64,000 nucleotides of DNA from Providencia sp. PROV188 (GCF_027595165.1 NZ_CP097291.1:1984001-2048000), one strand, 5' to 3'; numbered from the stretch's first letter, positions 47,986 to 58,117 are shown. Notes: generated by a model not told the origin, from the letters alone. Numbers and translations are program-made.

Positions 47986-48606
47986 ATGTCTAATCACACG
48001 GTTATGATTATCGATGAACACCCTATCTTTCGTTTTGGACTGTCTCATTTATTAAAATCAAAAGCTGACTTTGACGTAACGGCAGAAGTTTCAAATAGTA
48101 AAGAAGCGCTGAATATCGCCACCAGCAAACAACCCAACATGATACTGATAGATACTATTCTTCATGGTAATAAAACATTCGAAACGATTCGATTACTACG
48201 TAAGCATTGCGCTAATAGTTATTTGCTGGTTCTTTCGCTCTCAACGATGAAGACTGATATCTACGCCGCTATCGATGCCGGTGCCCAAGGTTATTTATTA
48301 AAAAATAGCGAACTCGATATGTTGCTTAATAGTATGAAAAAAGCGATGGATGGACACCATGTATTTAGCGAAAAAGTTTATCAGCATCTGATTACTCGGC
48401 ATCAATCTAAAGATCCACTCTCCACATTAACTCGCCGTGAATGCGAAATATTGCACGAAATGGCGGCAGGGTTAAAGAACAGAGAAATCTCTCAACTATT
48501 ATTTATTTCTGAAGAAACCGTTAAAGTTCACATTCGAAATGTTTTAAAGAAATTACGAGTCCGATCTCGTTTAGAAGCCAGCTTAATATACATGCGTTCA
48601 AAATAA
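47986..48606 (+). CDS. NarL/FixJ-family response regulator, NarP-like
   Basis: 206 residues from the ATG at 47986 (AAGGAA seven bases upstream; the TTG nine codons earlier is unlikely). The receiver domain covers 1-120 with the acidic pair D10/E11, phospho-acceptor D56 (MILIDTILHG) and K106 (YLLKNSE). The loop after D56 reads TILHGNKT instead of the common LxMPxMxG. The LuxR-type HTH at about 140-206 (LTRRECEILHEMAAGLKNREISQLLFISEETVKVHIRNVLKKL) resembles NarP. No sensor kinase gene is nearby, so it is an orphan in this window. Nitrate/nitrite control is inference. Confidence 0.8.
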   Translation: MSNHTVMIIDEHPIFRFGLSHLLKSKADFDVTAEVSNSKEALNIATSKQPNMILIDTILHGNKTFETIRLLRKHCANSYLLVLSLSTMKTDIYAAIDAGAQGYLLKNSELDMLLNSMKKAMDGHHVFSEKVYQHLITRHQSKDPLSTLTRRECEILHEMAAGLKNREISQLLFISEETVKVHIRNVLKKLRVRSRLEASLIYMRSK

Positions 48607-48813
48607 TTTAATCTGATTTAATTTAATTAACGTAAGTTGCCTAAATTAATTATTTTATTATTTATATATAAAATTATGAATATTAACTCTGCCTTAGTTA
48701 TTATTAAATCGCTTATTAGATTAATAAATCTTTTCGATTCAAAGGGGTAGACCATAATTGTATTTTCCCGCATTATGTATGGCATACATTGTTCGCCATC
48801 AGAGGAAAATCAT

Positions 48814-49185
48814 ATGTCCAACACCCCTACATCCCCTTCTATCATGTACGGAATTAAAAACTGCGATACCATTAAGAAAGCTCGCCGTTACTTAGACGAT
48901 AACGCAGTCAGCTACCAATTCCATGATTACCGCGTTGATGGCATCACTGATGAACTCCTCTCTACATTTTTGCAACACATCGATTGGGAAGCCTTGGTAA
49001 ATAAACGAGGTACAACTTGGCGTAAGCTCAGTGATGAAGAGAAAAATGCAGTTGTTGATGCTGATAGCGCGAAAAAAGTCTTACTGGCTGAACCTGCGAT
49101 GATCAAGCGCCCTGTTCTTGTTTCCGCTAATGGTCATTATCTTGTCGGGTTTAACACCGACGACTACAAAAAATTCACAAAATAA
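48814..49185 (+). CDS. yffB: ArsC/Spx-family protein YffB
   Basis: 123 residues from the ATG at 48814 (AGGA upstream). Thioredoxin-like ArsC fold with a single active-site cysteine in [20 protein letters not shown] and the conserved KRGTTWRKL and MIKRPVLV segments. E. coli YffB binds glutathione and is not an arsenate reductase of known physiological role. It is ten bases upstream of dapE, as in E. coli, and likely co-transcribed. Confidence 0.92.
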   Translation: MSNTPTSPSIMYGIKNCDTIKKARRYLDDNAVSYQFHDYRVDGITDELLSTFLQHIDWEALVNKRGTTWRKLSDEEKNAVVDADSAKKVLLAEPAMIKRPVLVSANGHYLVGFNTDDYKKFTK

Positions 49186-49195
49186 AGGTGACTCA

Positions 49196-50326
49196 ATGAA
49201 TTGCCCTGTCATTGAACTTGCAAAACAACTTATCGCCCGCCCCTCTATCAGCCCAGATGACCAAGGTTGCCAAGATTTACTCATCGAACGTTTGAATAAA
49301 ATCGGCTTTACGGTAGAAAAAATGCCATTTGGGGATACTCTCAATTTTTGGGCTCACCGTGGTGATAATGGCAAAACTCTCGCCTTTGCGGGTCATACCG
49401 ATGTCGTCCCTGCTGGGGATCACAGTAAATGGCAAACTCCGCCATTTACGCCAACAATTATCAATCAACATTTATATGGTCGTGGTGCTGCCGACATGAA
49501 AGGCTCTATTGCCGCCATGGTCGTTGCCGCTGAGCGCTTTGTAGAAAAACACCCAGCTCATACTGGTCGTCTCGCGTTTTTGATTACCTCCGATGAGGAA
49601 GCTAAAGCGACCCACGGAACCGTAAAAGTGGTAGAGACGTTACAAGCCCGTCATGAGCCAGTCGATTACTGCTTAGTAGGGGAACCATCCAGCCAGTCTG
49701 CGCTTGGTGACATCATTAAGAATGGTCGTCGCGGCTCTATCACCGCTCACTTAACTATTTTGGGCACCCAAGGGCACGTTGCCTATCCACATCTGGCGGA
49801 TAACCCAGTACATCGTGCAACTGGCTTTCTGCAAGAGTTAGTCTCCACTAAATGGGACGATGGCAACCAATATTTCCCAGCTACCAGCATGCAAATAGCC
49901 AATATCAATGCAGGTACAGGCGCCGATAACGTCATTCCTGGTGAACTAAAAGTACAATTTAATTTCCGTTTTAGCACCGAACTGACAGATACCGTGATCC
50001 GCGAACGTGTAGTTGGCATGTTAGAGCGCCATGGGCTGAATTATCATTTAGATTGGTTCTTATCAGGTCAGCCATTCTTGACGGGCGACAGTGAATTAGT
50101 AAGTGCAACAGTACAAGCGATCCAAGAAGTCACAGGGCGCGCAACCACCTTATCTACCAGCGGCGGCACCTCTGACGGGCGTTTTATCGCCCAAATGGGT
50201 ACCCATGTTATCGAGCTAGGTCCATTGAATGCGACAATCCATAAAGTGGATGAGTGCGTTAGCGTCGATGATTTACAACAGCTCGCCGTGATCTACGAAC
50301 GTATCATGGAGCTACTATTACTATGA
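49196..50326 (+). CDS. dapE: Succinyl-diaminopimelate desuccinylase DapE
   Basis: Lysine/meso-diaminopimelate pathway; releases succinate from N-succinyl-LL-DAP. 376 residues from the ATG at 49196, with AAAGGTG upstream. M20 two-zinc ligands: H in [13 protein letters not shown] in [12 protein letters not shown] in [10 protein letters not shown] in LVGEPSSQ and a C-terminal H in [11 protein letters not shown]. The longer open frame upstream overlaps yffB and has no similarity. The stop overlaps the next gene by four bases. Confidence 0.97.
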   Translation: MNCPVIELAKQLIARPSISPDDQGCQDLLIERLNKIGFTVEKMPFGDTLNFWAHRGDNGKTLAFAGHTDVVPAGDHSKWQTPPFTPTIINQHLYGRGAADMKGSIAAMVVAAERFVEKHPAHTGRLAFLITSDEEAKATHGTVKVVETLQARHEPVDYCLVGEPSSQSALGDIIKNGRRGSITAHLTILGTQGHVAYPHLADNPVHRATGFLQELVSTKWDDGNQYFPATSMQIANINAGTGADNVIPGELKVQFNFRFSTELTDTVIRERVVGMLERHGLNYHLDWFLSGQPFLTGDSELVSATVQAIQEVTGRATTLSTSGGTSDGRFIAQMGTHVIELGPLNATIHKVDECVSVDDLQQLAVIYERIMELLLL

Positions 50327-50994
50327 CTCTCTCCATCGAGATGTTAACAGGGCGCTCAACCGACCATTTAGTGACTTTGGGCGGTAATCACCGCCTACAG
50401 TTTAATACCACTAAAGCATTCCTTGCCATGCAGCAAGTGGCGGCACGCGCCGGGTTTAAACTACAATCCGCCAGTGCTTTTCGTGATTTTGCTCGTCAGC
50501 AGATCATTTGGAATGAAAAATTTGCTGGTAAGCGCCCTGTTCTTGATACCCACAGTCAGCCGTTAGATATTTCAACATTATCTGAAGGGGAATTATGTGA
50601 GGCAATCTTGCATTGGTCTGCGCTACCAGGGGCTAGCCGCCACCACTGGGGTACAGAGATTGATGTTTACGACCCGCTACGCATTCCTGCTGGACAAACT
50701 TTGCAACTAGAACCGTGGGAATATCAAGAAGAGGGATATTTTGCTGAGCTTAATCACTGGTTAACCGACAATATGGCGACCTTTGATTTTTACCGCCCTT
50801 TCACCGCAACTAATGCAGGTGTAGCGGAAGAACCTTGGCACATTAGTTATTGGCCGTTGTCTCATGAAGCTGAGCAGCTATTAACGCCAGGAATTGTTAG
50901 GCAGGTACTAACCGAGGAAGATATCAGTGGAAAAACCTGGTTATTAGATAACCTTGAGTATGTTTTCAACCGCTATATTAAAGTGCCTGAATGA
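50323..50994 (+). CDS. M15 family metallopeptidase (D-alanyl-D-alanine carboxypeptidase-like)
   Basis: 223 residues without a signal peptide. The VanY/M15B zinc site is visible: H in [13 protein letters not shown], the following D, and H in [31 protein letters not shown] is the family's substrate-binding helix region. Related enzymes cut the D-Ala-D-Ala or L-Ala-D-Glu bonds of peptidoglycan peptides; without a signal it would act on recycled muropeptides, or reach the wall by another route. It overlaps dapE by four bases (ATGA), so both are translated together. In E. coli this gene is absent after dapE. Confidence 0.85.
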   Translation: MTLSIEMLTGRSTDHLVTLGGNHRLQFNTTKAFLAMQQVAARAGFKLQSASAFRDFARQQIIWNEKFAGKRPVLDTHSQPLDISTLSEGELCEAILHWSALPGASRHHWGTEIDVYDPLRIPAGQTLQLEPWEYQEEGYFAELNHWLTDNMATFDFYRPFTATNAGVAEEPWHISYWPLSHEAEQLLTPGIVRQVLTEEDISGKTWLLDNLEYVFNRYIKVPE

Positions 50995-51000
50995 TTTATC

Positions 51001-51032
51001 TGTCACTCAGTCTCTTGCTGAGTGACAACTTT
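51001..51032 (+). terminator. Terminator after the M15 peptidase gene
   Basis: A perfect 10-bp stem TGTCACTCAG / CTGAGTGACA with a seven-base loop. It lies between convergent genes, so it may serve both. Confidence 0.75.
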
Positions 51033-51037
51033 CCTTA

Positions 51038-51436
51038 TTACGAACCTTCGTTATTCTGATCCGAATTTGACACATCCACGACAGGCAAGCGGTACATAAA
51101 AATCAGTAACCAACACATCCCTAAAAATAACCCAATTTTTAGCCAGCCATAGCTGACCACCCAAATCGAAAAAGCAAACGTAATAACAATTAATGTCATG
51201 GCTTTCGGTTTTACACCTTTTGGTAGCGCGCGATGCGTTTGCCAGTGACGTAAATACCCGCCGAACCATGAACGATATAGCAACCAGTTATGAAAGCGTG
51301 GTGAGGAACGCGAAAAACACCATGCCGCTAATAATAAAAAACAGGTCGTTGGCATGACGGGTAAAATAGCGCCAAGAAAAGCTAAGCCAACAGCAATCCA
51401 TCCTACTGTAATGAATATGATTTTCTTTATATTCAC
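51038..51436 (-). CDS. ybaN: DUF454 inner membrane protein YbaN
   Basis: 132 residues. The DUF454 signature IIFITVGWIAVGLAFLGAILPVMPTTCFLLLAAWCFSRSSPRFHNWLL covers residues 5-53, followed by GGYLRHWQTHRALPKGVKPKAM and two further membrane segments. Function unknown. In E. coli ybaN lies elsewhere, so its position next to dapE is a rearrangement. It is convergent with the M15 gene and divergent from ypfN. Confidence 0.88.
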   Translation of the reverse strand: MNIKKIIFITVGWIAVGLAFLGAILPVMPTTCFLLLAAWCFSRSSPRFHNWLLYRSWFGGYLRHWQTHRALPKGVKPKAMTLIVITFAFSIWVVSYGWLKIGLFLGMCWLLIFMYRLPVVDVSNSDQNNEGS

Positions 51437-51548
51437 TCAGGCTCTCCCGTTACAACAAAAAACATGGTTAAATGACCCCACTAAAACCTACCAACTGCGT
51501 CATGTGGGCAGGGCTACACATTATTATGATTAAAATAAGAAGGCAAAT

Positions 51549-51743
51549 ATGCATTGGTTAGCCGATTACTGGTGGATCATCCTACTGTTATTAGTCGGGG
51601 TCATTTGGAACTCAGTAAAAGAGATGATGCGACTCGACCCCAAAAAGTATTTAGATGACAAACCTGAAATTCCACCTCACAAAGATAATAATCACCTCTG
51701 GGATGATGAAGACGACGACTGGCCTAAAGACAAAAAGCGCTAA
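51549..51743 (+). CDS. ypfN: UPF0370 membrane protein YpfN
   Basis: 64 residues: one N-terminal membrane helix ([19 protein letters not shown]), then a hydrophilic tail [35 protein letters not shown] matching E. coli YpfN. Function unknown. The last 20 bases overlap the 3' end of the convergent tmcA. Confidence 0.9.
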   Translation: MHWLADYWWIILLLLVGVIWNSVKEMMRLDPKKYLDDKPEIPPHKDNNHLWDDEDDDWPKDKKR

Positions 51744-53778
51744 TTTGTTGCCTTAAACTTTTCACCACTTCAGGGTAATAGTCATTCAGCCACTGCGCAA
51801 CTTCGGCTCTTGCGTGTTTTAACCACTGTTTTTGCCCTACTAACCCTAAGTGCATAGCAATACACTCCACAGATAGCCCTTGATGATAATACTTCGCAAG
51901 GGTAGAACCTGTTATTTCAGCCGAATGTTGTTGCTGTAAAATCGCTAAAAAACGCTGTAATGACGGCTCACTGGCGGCTAACGAACGATGGTAGTCGCTA
52001 AAGCCGACCAATTCTAGCCAATCTCCAGCGTCAAGATACTGTTCAAATGTGCTTTTCAGACTAAATTCATTCAGATCATGACGCCAGAATAGATCTCGCT
52101 CTAATCTCTGTTGCCCTAAATGGCAAATTGACTGCGCTTCTGCGGATAATGGCAATATCGCCATCGCCGTGAAACAACCGCTACTCGCCTCAACATGCCG
52201 CCCAATTCGCACGATCTGGAACCCTGATGATTGCCAAAAAGCCAATAATTCTGGGGTTAAACCAAAGCTGACCGATAGGAAGTCTAAACCGTCCTGAATG
52301 CCTTGCTCGATTTGCGATTCTAATAACCGGTAGCCAATTTTTTGGCGACGATATCCAGCATTTACAGCGATACGCATCACTCGTCGAGAACGTAATGTCG
52401 GGGCTTGAGGGAAATAGCAATGCGCCGCAAGGGATTGAGCAACCAGATTTCCCCGTGGGCGCCGCTGTCCTGCCCAAATTTGCCAGCTCAGTTTTTCATC
52501 TAAACCCCCTTCATCCACCATCCATACTGCGGCAATAACATCCTGATTATGATGGCTTGCGACAGCAAAGTGCTGGTGTTGCGCATCCAATAATCGGCGT
52601 AAATCTAACGGCGAAGTCCGATAATGCGCTGCGGTCAATAAACCATAAAATGCGTGGAGTTGTTTGGGATCATGAGCCAGTTGCTGCTGGCTAAGTGACT
52701 TAAGAATAATCGGTTCTGACACAACATTCACCGATATAGCGCTTTCCAATAATAAACTTTGGTTAATAACCTTTTCGAGCGGGTCATGTTCTGCAAAGCG
52801 AATCGGCTGAGTGAGCCACAGCGAGGTAAAATTTTCGAGGCTATCACAAAATTTCATCATAAACCCACGCCCCGTACCCTCATAACCTTCCACCGTCGTG
52901 GTCATAAGGACCCGAGGGAAAAAGGCGATAATCTGACGCAGGATATGGGAAGGAATGGCGGCAGCTTCATCAATAATTAGCCAATCAGCCTCAATTTTCT
53001 GCCCTGATTGGCAATAGTGAAGTAGCGCATCTGGCGCCCAAAATTTAAGTTCATGCTCTGCATATTCAGCAATCACACCAGTGGTCACTTTCGCTGGCGC
53101 ACAACACCAACACACACCTTTCCATGCTTTTATCAGCATACCCGCAACGGTGGACTTGCCTCGTCCGCGAGGGGCTATTAACCCCCATACTCCGTTTTCT
53201 GCTGACAGCAATTGTCCAAGCGCATCTTGTTGCTGTTGGGTCGGCTGACCACTGGGTGCTATCCATTTGGGGTGATCGGGTAGCAAATTCAGTACACGCG
53301 ATTGATTTTGTTCTTCAAATTGTTGATCAATAAACAGCACATCAGGACGATTCCGGAAAGTGCGTTGTAAATGATGAACAAAATTAGGCGTGGGAATTTC
53401 ACCAAATTGCTCATTCCATCTCACACTATCCTCATCATTTTGCTGCGCCCACAGAGATTGGGGTGGAGTGCAAAGCACCAACAAACTTCCTGCTTTTAGG
53501 GTTCCTGCTAAGATAGCCAGCGCTTCGCTGTGTAACCCTTTACGCGCATCAAAAATACCATGAACAAATTCACGACCAAGCAATAGTTGGGCTTTTTCTG
53601 GTGGAATGCTATTAGGTAATTCAGGTGAAAGACAGAGCCAATCCCCTGCTAAGAAATCTTGAAATTTCTCAAGCTGAGATGTGACCCACTCATGCTCCCC
53701 AGATAACACCAGCAAGCGGCGAAAACCGATATGATGTAGTTGCTCAACAATCGCTTGTAATGAATTTTTCATCGCCAA
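51724..53778 (-). CDS. tmcA: tRNA(Met) cytidine acetyltransferase TmcA
   Basis: Forms N4-acetylcytidine at the wobble position of elongator tRNA-Met using acetyl-CoA and ATP. 684 residues (E. coli 671). The N-terminal DUF1726 domain is followed by a helicase-like ATPase with Walker [17 protein letters not shown] near residue 200 and Walker [17 protein letters not shown]. The GNAT domain is at about 390-540 ([26 protein letters not shown]) and a C-terminal tRNA-binding domain follows. The start is two bases after the yeaL stop, on the same strand. Confidence 0.96.
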   Translation of the reverse strand: MAMKNSLQAIVEQLHHIGFRRLLVLSGEHEWVTSQLEKFQDFLAGDWLCLSPELPNSIPPEKAQLLLGREFVHGIFDARKGLHSEALAILAGTLKAGSLLVLCTPPQSLWAQQNDEDSVRWNEQFGEIPTPNFVHHLQRTFRNRPDVLFIDQQFEEQNQSRVLNLLPDHPKWIAPSGQPTQQQQDALGQLLSAENGVWGLIAPRGRGKSTVAGMLIKAWKGVCWCCAPAKVTTGVIAEYAEHELKFWAPDALLHYCQSGQKIEADWLIIDEAAAIPSHILRQIIAFFPRVLMTTTVEGYEGTGRGFMMKFCDSLENFTSLWLTQPIRFAEHDPLEKVINQSLLLESAISVNVVSEPIILKSLSQQQLAHDPKQLHAFYGLLTAAHYRTSPLDLRRLLDAQHQHFAVASHHNQDVIAAVWMVDEGGLDEKLSWQIWAGQRRPRGNLVAQSLAAHCYFPQAPTLRSRRVMRIAVNAGYRRQKIGYRLLESQIEQGIQDGLDFLSVSFGLTPELLAFWQSSGFQIVRIGRHVEASSGCFTAMAILPLSAEAQSICHLGQQRLERDLFWRHDLNEFSLKSTFEQYLDAGDWLELVGFSDYHRSLAASEPSLQRFLAILQQQHSAEITGSTLAKYYHQGLSVECIAMHLGLVGQKQWLKHARAEVAQWLNDYYPEVVKSLRQQISAFCL

Positions 53779-53780
53779 GA

Positions 53781-54233
53781 TTACGATTTACCAATAAGTA
53801 ATGACAGAATCCCTGCGGCAATCAATGGTCCAACAGGAACGCCTCGGAATAAGGCAACACCAATCACCGTGCCCACCAATAGCCCTGCCACCGTCGAAGG
53901 CTGGCTCCCCATCAGAGCTACACCCCGACTGCCTAGCCAAGAAACCAATATACCAATCACTATTGCCAGTAATGATTTCCAATTCAAAAAGGAGCTTAAT
54001 ACATCATTTGCTGAGATTTTTCCGCTCGCAATTGGCGCCATGACACCTATAGTCAAGATTAAAATTCCGATGGTTAACCCATATTTTTCGACCCAAGGGA
54101 AGAAATTATTCAGCGGCGTGATCCGCACCACCAGCAAAAATAGCATGGCTAACGTTACTGTCATGTTGTGGCTGATAATGCCTAATCCTGCCAATACCAG
54201 CAAAATGATCAGTGTAGGATCCACTTGGCTCAT
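53781..54233 (-). CDS. yeaL: DUF441 inner membrane protein YeaL
   Basis: 150 residues from the ATG at 54233 (GGGGA upstream), with four to five hydrophobic segments. [34 protein letters not shown] and [41 protein letters not shown] match E. coli YeaL closely. The 37-codon open extension upstream has no similarity. Function unknown. Two bases separate it from tmcA, forming an operon not seen in E. coli. Confidence 0.92.
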   Translation of the reverse strand: MSQVDPTLIILLVLAGLGIISHNMTVTLAMLFLLVVRITPLNNFFPWVEKYGLTIGILILTIGVMAPIASGKISANDVLSSFLNWKSLLAIVIGILVSWLGSRGVALMGSQPSTVAGLLVGTVIGVALFRGVPVGPLIAAGILSLLIGKS

Positions 54234-54622
54234 AATTTTTCCCCTGTAAAATAAATGCATTGCGACAACACAGTTCCACCGCGTCAATTGAGTGAGTATG
54301 TTATTGATCTCGCGTTGAAGAGGCAAATCATCCTTCACCTTCAAACGCTATTTTCTGTAGTCTATCTGAAAAAAGTTTATCTTAGAAAATAGGTTTCCCT
54401 TCATTCATGGAACCCTAATAAAACTTAAGTTAAATAATCAGAATATTCGATACTCCCCATTGTTTTTTCATCCACTATTCCGACCTTCTTGATCAATATT
54501 TTTTAAGATACAGAGTGTTTCACTAAAAAAAACCAAAAAAAATGTCTTTAACAGACAGCAATTTATCTATTCGTATAATAGATTGCCGTAATCTATAAAC
54601 ACGATTCACTAGGATCTCGGCT
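54234..54622. other. Intergenic region upstream of the PPC-ECF operon
   Basis: About 390 bases. A TATAAT-like -10 lies at about 54577-54582 but no well-spaced -35 is obvious. I looked for and did not see a vitamin riboswitch motif (TPP, cobalamin, FMN). Confidence 0.5.
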
Positions 54623-55048
54623 ATGTCTCACGATTTAACCACTTATTCAAACGCTCGCTTTATCGCACTGCGTCTACGTCCAGGGGAAGATGTCATTCTT
54701 ACCTTACGTGAACAGGTCAAACATCATCAGTTGCAAGCCGCATTTATTGCTGGATGTGTGGGTAGCTTGACCGATGTCGCCTTGCGTTTTGCTGGGCAGG
54801 AAAATACCCATCTTACCTCAGGTAAATTTGAAATTGTGTCACTGATAGGCACCCTTGATGCTCAGGGTGAACATCTGCATTTGGCGGTTTCCGATGAAAA
54901 CGGGCAAATGAGCGGTGGACATATGATGCCGGGTTGCACCGTCAGAACTACCCTCGAATTGATTATTGGCGAACTGGAAAACAAAACCTTTACCCGTGAG
55001 CCTTGCGCGCTCTCAGGATATGAAGAATTGGTCGTCACTTCTCGTTAA
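54623..55048 (+). CDS. PPC/DUF296-domain protein
   Basis: 141 residues, a single PPC domain: ARFIALRLRPGEDVILTLREQVKHHQLQAAFIAGCVGSLTDVALRF at residues 11-56 and the signature GEHLHLAVSDENGQMSGGHMMPGCTVRTTLELII at 84-117. PPC domains in plants bind DNA with an AT-hook partner. Bacterial single-domain forms are trimers of unknown role, and the conserved histidines suggest ligand or metal binding. It is 62 bases upstream of an ECF transporter S component on the same strand, so it may sense or handle the imported compound (inference). Confidence 0.85.
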   Translation: MSHDLTTYSNARFIALRLRPGEDVILTLREQVKHHQLQAAFIAGCVGSLTDVALRFAGQENTHLTSGKFEIVSLIGTLDAQGEHLHLAVSDENGQMSGGHMMPGCTVRTTLELIIGELENKTFTREPCALSGYEELVVTSR

Positions 55049-55110
55049 TTTTTGTTCTATTTTGATTTCATTCTAGCTTTAATTTACAACTTATTAGGGA
55101 TATTTAATTC

Positions 55111-55692
55111 ATGGCAAACTCGTCAATCATTTCCAGCCGAACATTGGCTTTAATTGTTTTTTCGATTGCAATCAACATGGTAGTTGGGCAGTTAAGTTCC
55201 ATGCTAAAACTGCCTATCTTCCTTGATTCTATTGGCACGATTATCTGTGCGCTGCTCGCAGGTCCGTGGGCAGCTATCTTTAGTGGTTTAGCGACTAACT
55301 TGCTTTGGGGTCTTTTAACTGGGCCTATCGCAGCAGCATTTGCCCCAGTCGCGATGATGATCGGCTTAAGTGCTGGTTTGCTAGCGCGTGCCGGCGGTTT
55401 TCGTACCCTACCACGCGTTATTTTATCGGGAGTGGTGATCACTATCGCACTGATGATTGTTGCGGTACCTATTCGCACCTACTTATTTGCAGGAACCACT
55501 GGTAGTGGAGCAGACTTTTTTGTGGCTTATTTCCATGCTGTCGGTGAAAACTTATTAGAGTCTGTGGCTATCACTGTTTTAGGCGCCAATATTGCGGATA
55601 AGATAATTTCAGCCATTGTAGCTTGGTTGCTTGTCCGCCGTTTACCTGAGCGCGTTCAGCGTACTTTCCCGAATATGGCTAAAGTTCGCTAG
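55111..55692 (+). CDS. ECF transporter substrate-binding S component
   Basis: 193 residues with five to six membrane helices. LPIFLDSIGTIICALLAGPWAAIFSGLATNLLWGLLTGPIAAAFAPVAMMIGLSAGLLARAGG (residues 31-93) follows the pattern of ECF S subunits, which capture a vitamin or metal and dock on EcfT. The substrate cannot be identified; I recognise none of the well-known S families (RibU, ThiT, BioY, CbiM). It is followed within eight bases by ecfT, which points to a dedicated (group I) system. Confidence 0.85.
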   Translation: MANSSIISSRTLALIVFSIAINMVVGQLSSMLKLPIFLDSIGTIICALLAGPWAAIFSGLATNLLWGLLTGPIAAAFAPVAMMIGLSAGLLARAGGFRTLPRVILSGVVITIALMIVAVPIRTYLFAGTTGSGADFFVAYFHAVGENLLESVAITVLGANIADKIISAIVAWLLVRRLPERVQRTFPNMAKVR

Positions 55693-55700
55693 GGGTTAGG

Positions 55701-56405
55701 ATGCACCCTTTTACTTCATTGGCCTTATGGTTCTGGTTTAGCGCTAGCACATTGATGCTACCGCTAGGCTGGGGATTAGTTATCGTTGCTTTCGCTACCC
55801 TTGCCGCAGTCATCTTGCGCTCAGCATCATTCCATCGCTGGAAATTTATCGCGGGAATAATGTTACCAATGGCGGTAGGACTTTGGCTAATCCACGGAGG
55901 GTGGCTAAGTGAATTATTAACAGGCGCACCGCCACAAGCCCTTCAGCAGCAAAAAGCCATGGCTTTATGGCTGCGTCTGCTCGCCATCATTAGTGCCTCT
56001 CAGTTATGGCTACAGTATGTTCCCACTGAACGGTTTATCCGAGCGCTATTTGCCAGTCGCCTCCCGGCCAGCTTTGCCTATGTGCTTGCGGGTCCACTTT
56101 TACTTGTTGAACAACTTCGTCAGCAGCTTGCCACGATTCGTGAGGCTCAGCTTGCCCGAGGGGTTCCCTTAGATGGCCACTTTTGGCAACGATTAACGAC
56201 GTTACCCGCCCTATTACTTCCCCTGGCGAGCCAAGCACTCAGTGAGCTAACTGTCCGCAGTGCAGCCCTTGATATGCGAGGTTTTCGCTACACTCGCCAT
56301 CGCACCACATTGAATAAACCTGCGGATAGCCGCCTTCAATATGCATTGCGTCTTGGCTTATTAGCACTAATCGTGATTGAAGCAGGGGTGGCGCTATGTT
56401 GGTAA
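55701..56405 (+). CDS. ECF transporter transmembrane T component
   Basis: 234 residues with five to six hydrophobic segments. The cytoplasmic coupling helix shows the EcfT-type motif region AQLARGVPLDGHFWQRLTTLPALLLPLASQAL and SAALDMRGFRYTRHRT near residues 150-200. EcfT couples the two ATPases to the S component. It lies eight bases after the S gene, and its stop overlaps the first ATPase start by ten bases. Confidence 0.88.
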   Translation: MHPFTSLALWFWFSASTLMLPLGWGLVIVAFATLAAVILRSASFHRWKFIAGIMLPMAVGLWLIHGGWLSELLTGAPPQALQQQKAMALWLRLLAIISASQLWLQYVPTERFIRALFASRLPASFAYVLAGPLLLVEQLRQQLATIREAQLARGVPLDGHFWQRLTTLPALLLPLASQALSELTVRSAALDMRGFRYTRHRTTLNKPADSRLQYALRLGLLALIVIEAGVALCW

Positions 56406-57262
56406 ACATGATGGAAAATAGGGTGGTAAGTCTACAGCAACTAACATTTACGCCTCAAGACAGCGAGAAACCTATTCTGTCAGAGATTAACCTGGCTCTA
56501 TCACACGGAAATTGGCATTGTGTGTTAGGCGGAAATGGTAGCGGAAAAACCACATTAGCCCAACTATTAGCGGGTTGGTTGCCTGAGCAGCTAACCGGAA
56601 ATATCACGGGTAATGGCATGATCCTTGCTCAACCATTAGGGGAGCAATCTTTAGTTGAACTCTCTATTGAGCGTCAACTCGTGCAACAATCTCCGCAGTT
56701 ACAACTCTCTGGCTGTACGTTTACCGTTGAACAAGAAGTAGCTTTTGGTTCCGAAAATTTAGGGCTTCCGCCTGAAGAAATCGTTCAACGGGTTGAACAG
56801 GCTCTTGAGTTAACATTCAGCCAAAATTTACGCACTCGTCACCCTGCAACACTCTCTGGCGGAGAAGCTCAGCGCATTGTATTGGCGAGTGCTCTTGCTA
56901 TGCAACCACGATTATTACTCTTGGATGAAGCCTTTAGCCGCTTAACGCCCGCAGCCACACATCGATTACTCACCCAGTTAAAAAATTACAGTGAACAAAC
57001 CGGCTGTTGTGTAATTTTGTTCGAACGGCATTTACTGCCAGCTCTGCATTTTTGCGAAGATTTTTCGTTGCTGGAACAAGGCAGTATTACTGCTCAAGGG
57101 AATATTGACGCCATATTTTTACCCGCACAGCAGACAATCAATATGCCCGATGCATGGCGTGTTGTCGGGAAATTAATGGAGCGTGGTAGTTGGCACTCCC
57201 CAGTGCCTCGCAATGAACAACAACTGATTCAAAGTATTGAGGCGTGTTATGCTGCAAATTAA
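56396..57262 (+). CDS. ECF transporter ATPase component 1
   Basis: 288 residues. Walker A LGGNGSGKTTLAQLLAG near residue 43, Q-loop LVQQSPQLQLSG, signature TLSGGEAQRIVLASALAM, Walker B LLLLDEAFSRLTP and an unusual H-loop ILFERHLLPALH in place of VTHD. All catalytic positions are kept. It overlaps both ecfT (10 bases) and the second ATPase (26 bases). A second in-frame start (MMENRVV) lies four codons in. Confidence 0.9.
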   Translation: MLVNMMENRVVSLQQLTFTPQDSEKPILSEINLALSHGNWHCVLGGNGSGKTTLAQLLAGWLPEQLTGNITGNGMILAQPLGEQSLVELSIERQLVQQSPQLQLSGCTFTVEQEVAFGSENLGLPPEEIVQRVEQALELTFSQNLRTRHPATLSGGEAQRIVLASALAMQPRLLLLDEAFSRLTPAATHRLLTQLKNYSEQTGCCVILFERHLLPALHFCEDFSLLEQGSITAQGNIDAIFLPAQQTINMPDAWRVVGKLMERGSWHSPVPRNEQQLIQSIEACYAAN

Positions 57263-58049
57263 TCAATTAAGCTTTCAATACACTCCGAAAACCGCACATG
57301 CCATTGTGGATCTCACACTCACGATTCACTCTGGGGAATGGGTGGCATTGGTGGGAGACAATGGCGCAGGCAAATCCACCTTATTGCGTTTAATGGCCGG
57401 TTTATTGCTGCCTTCACAAGGGGAAATCGATTTTAATCAACAACCTCTCAGTGGATTGAAAGCAGCAAAACGCGCTCCGCAGATTGGGATTTTATTCCAA
57501 GAGGCTGAAAAACAGATTTTTCATAGCACGGTGAAAGATGAAATTATGTTTGGATTACGCCGCCAAAAATTATCCTCATCGGATATCGCTGAAAAATTAA
57601 AGCGAGCTTTAACACTCTGCCATTTAACAGATGTTGCGGATAAACACCCGCTTGATTTACATTCCGCTCAGCGGCGCATGGTCGCAGTGGCCTGTTTAAC
57701 CGCTATTCAGCCTAAATTACTGCTGTTAGATGAGCCAAGCCGTGATTTCGATACACAGTGGTTAGGGTATTTTGAGCAATGGCTCGATTATCAAAAACAA
57801 TTGGGTGCTACGGTTGTCACGATCAGTCATGATTTGGATTTTGTGGCTCGCCATTTTGCGCGTGCGCTACATTTATCCCAAGGTCGCTTAGTGGCAGATG
57901 GTAATATTGAGACGGTATTACGCCACTCTGAGTTACAGCCAGATTCTGTTTTACCTTCCCCAACTTTGCATTCTCTCAGCCATCAGCTAAATCTACCTAT
58001 CGAAAACCAAGCTGAGCGTTGGGTTCAGCGATTTCTGGCACAGTCATGA
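57237..58049 (+). CDS. ECF transporter ATPase component 2
   Basis: 270 residues. Walker A VGDNGAGKSTLLRLMAGLL near residue 40, Q-loop LFQEAEKQIFHSTVKDEIMFGL, Walker B LLLLDEPSRDFD and H-loop ISHDLDFVARH are normal. The ABC signature is degenerate, DLHSAQRRMVAVA instead of LSGGQ, so it may be the catalytically weaker partner of a heterodimer with component 1. It is the last gene of the operon. Confidence 0.9.
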   Translation: MRRVMLQINQLSFQYTPKTAHAIVDLTLTIHSGEWVALVGDNGAGKSTLLRLMAGLLLPSQGEIDFNQQPLSGLKAAKRAPQIGILFQEAEKQIFHSTVKDEIMFGLRRQKLSSSDIAEKLKRALTLCHLTDVADKHPLDLHSAQRRMVAVACLTAIQPKLLLLDEPSRDFDTQWLGYFEQWLDYQKQLGATVVTISHDLDFVARHFARALHLSQGRLVADGNIETVLRHSELQPDSVLPSPTLHSLSHQLNLPIENQAERWVQRFLAQS

Positions 58050-58064
58050 TTTGAAGACAAAAAA

Positions 58065-58087
58065 ATAGCCTGCTGTTGGCAGGCTAT
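58065..58087 (-). terminator. Terminator between the ECF operon and purC
   Basis: A perfect 9-bp stem ATAGCCTGC / GCAGGCTAT with a five-base loop. Seven T follow on the minus strand (after purC); it may also stop the ECF operon. Confidence 0.92.
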
Positions 58088-58117
58088 CATTCTTCATATT
58101 AGCGAAGCTTTAGAAAC

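Noticed and set aside
54234..54622. Vitamin riboswitch upstream of the ECF operon
   Set aside because: I found none of the conserved TPP, cobalamin or FMN core sequences.
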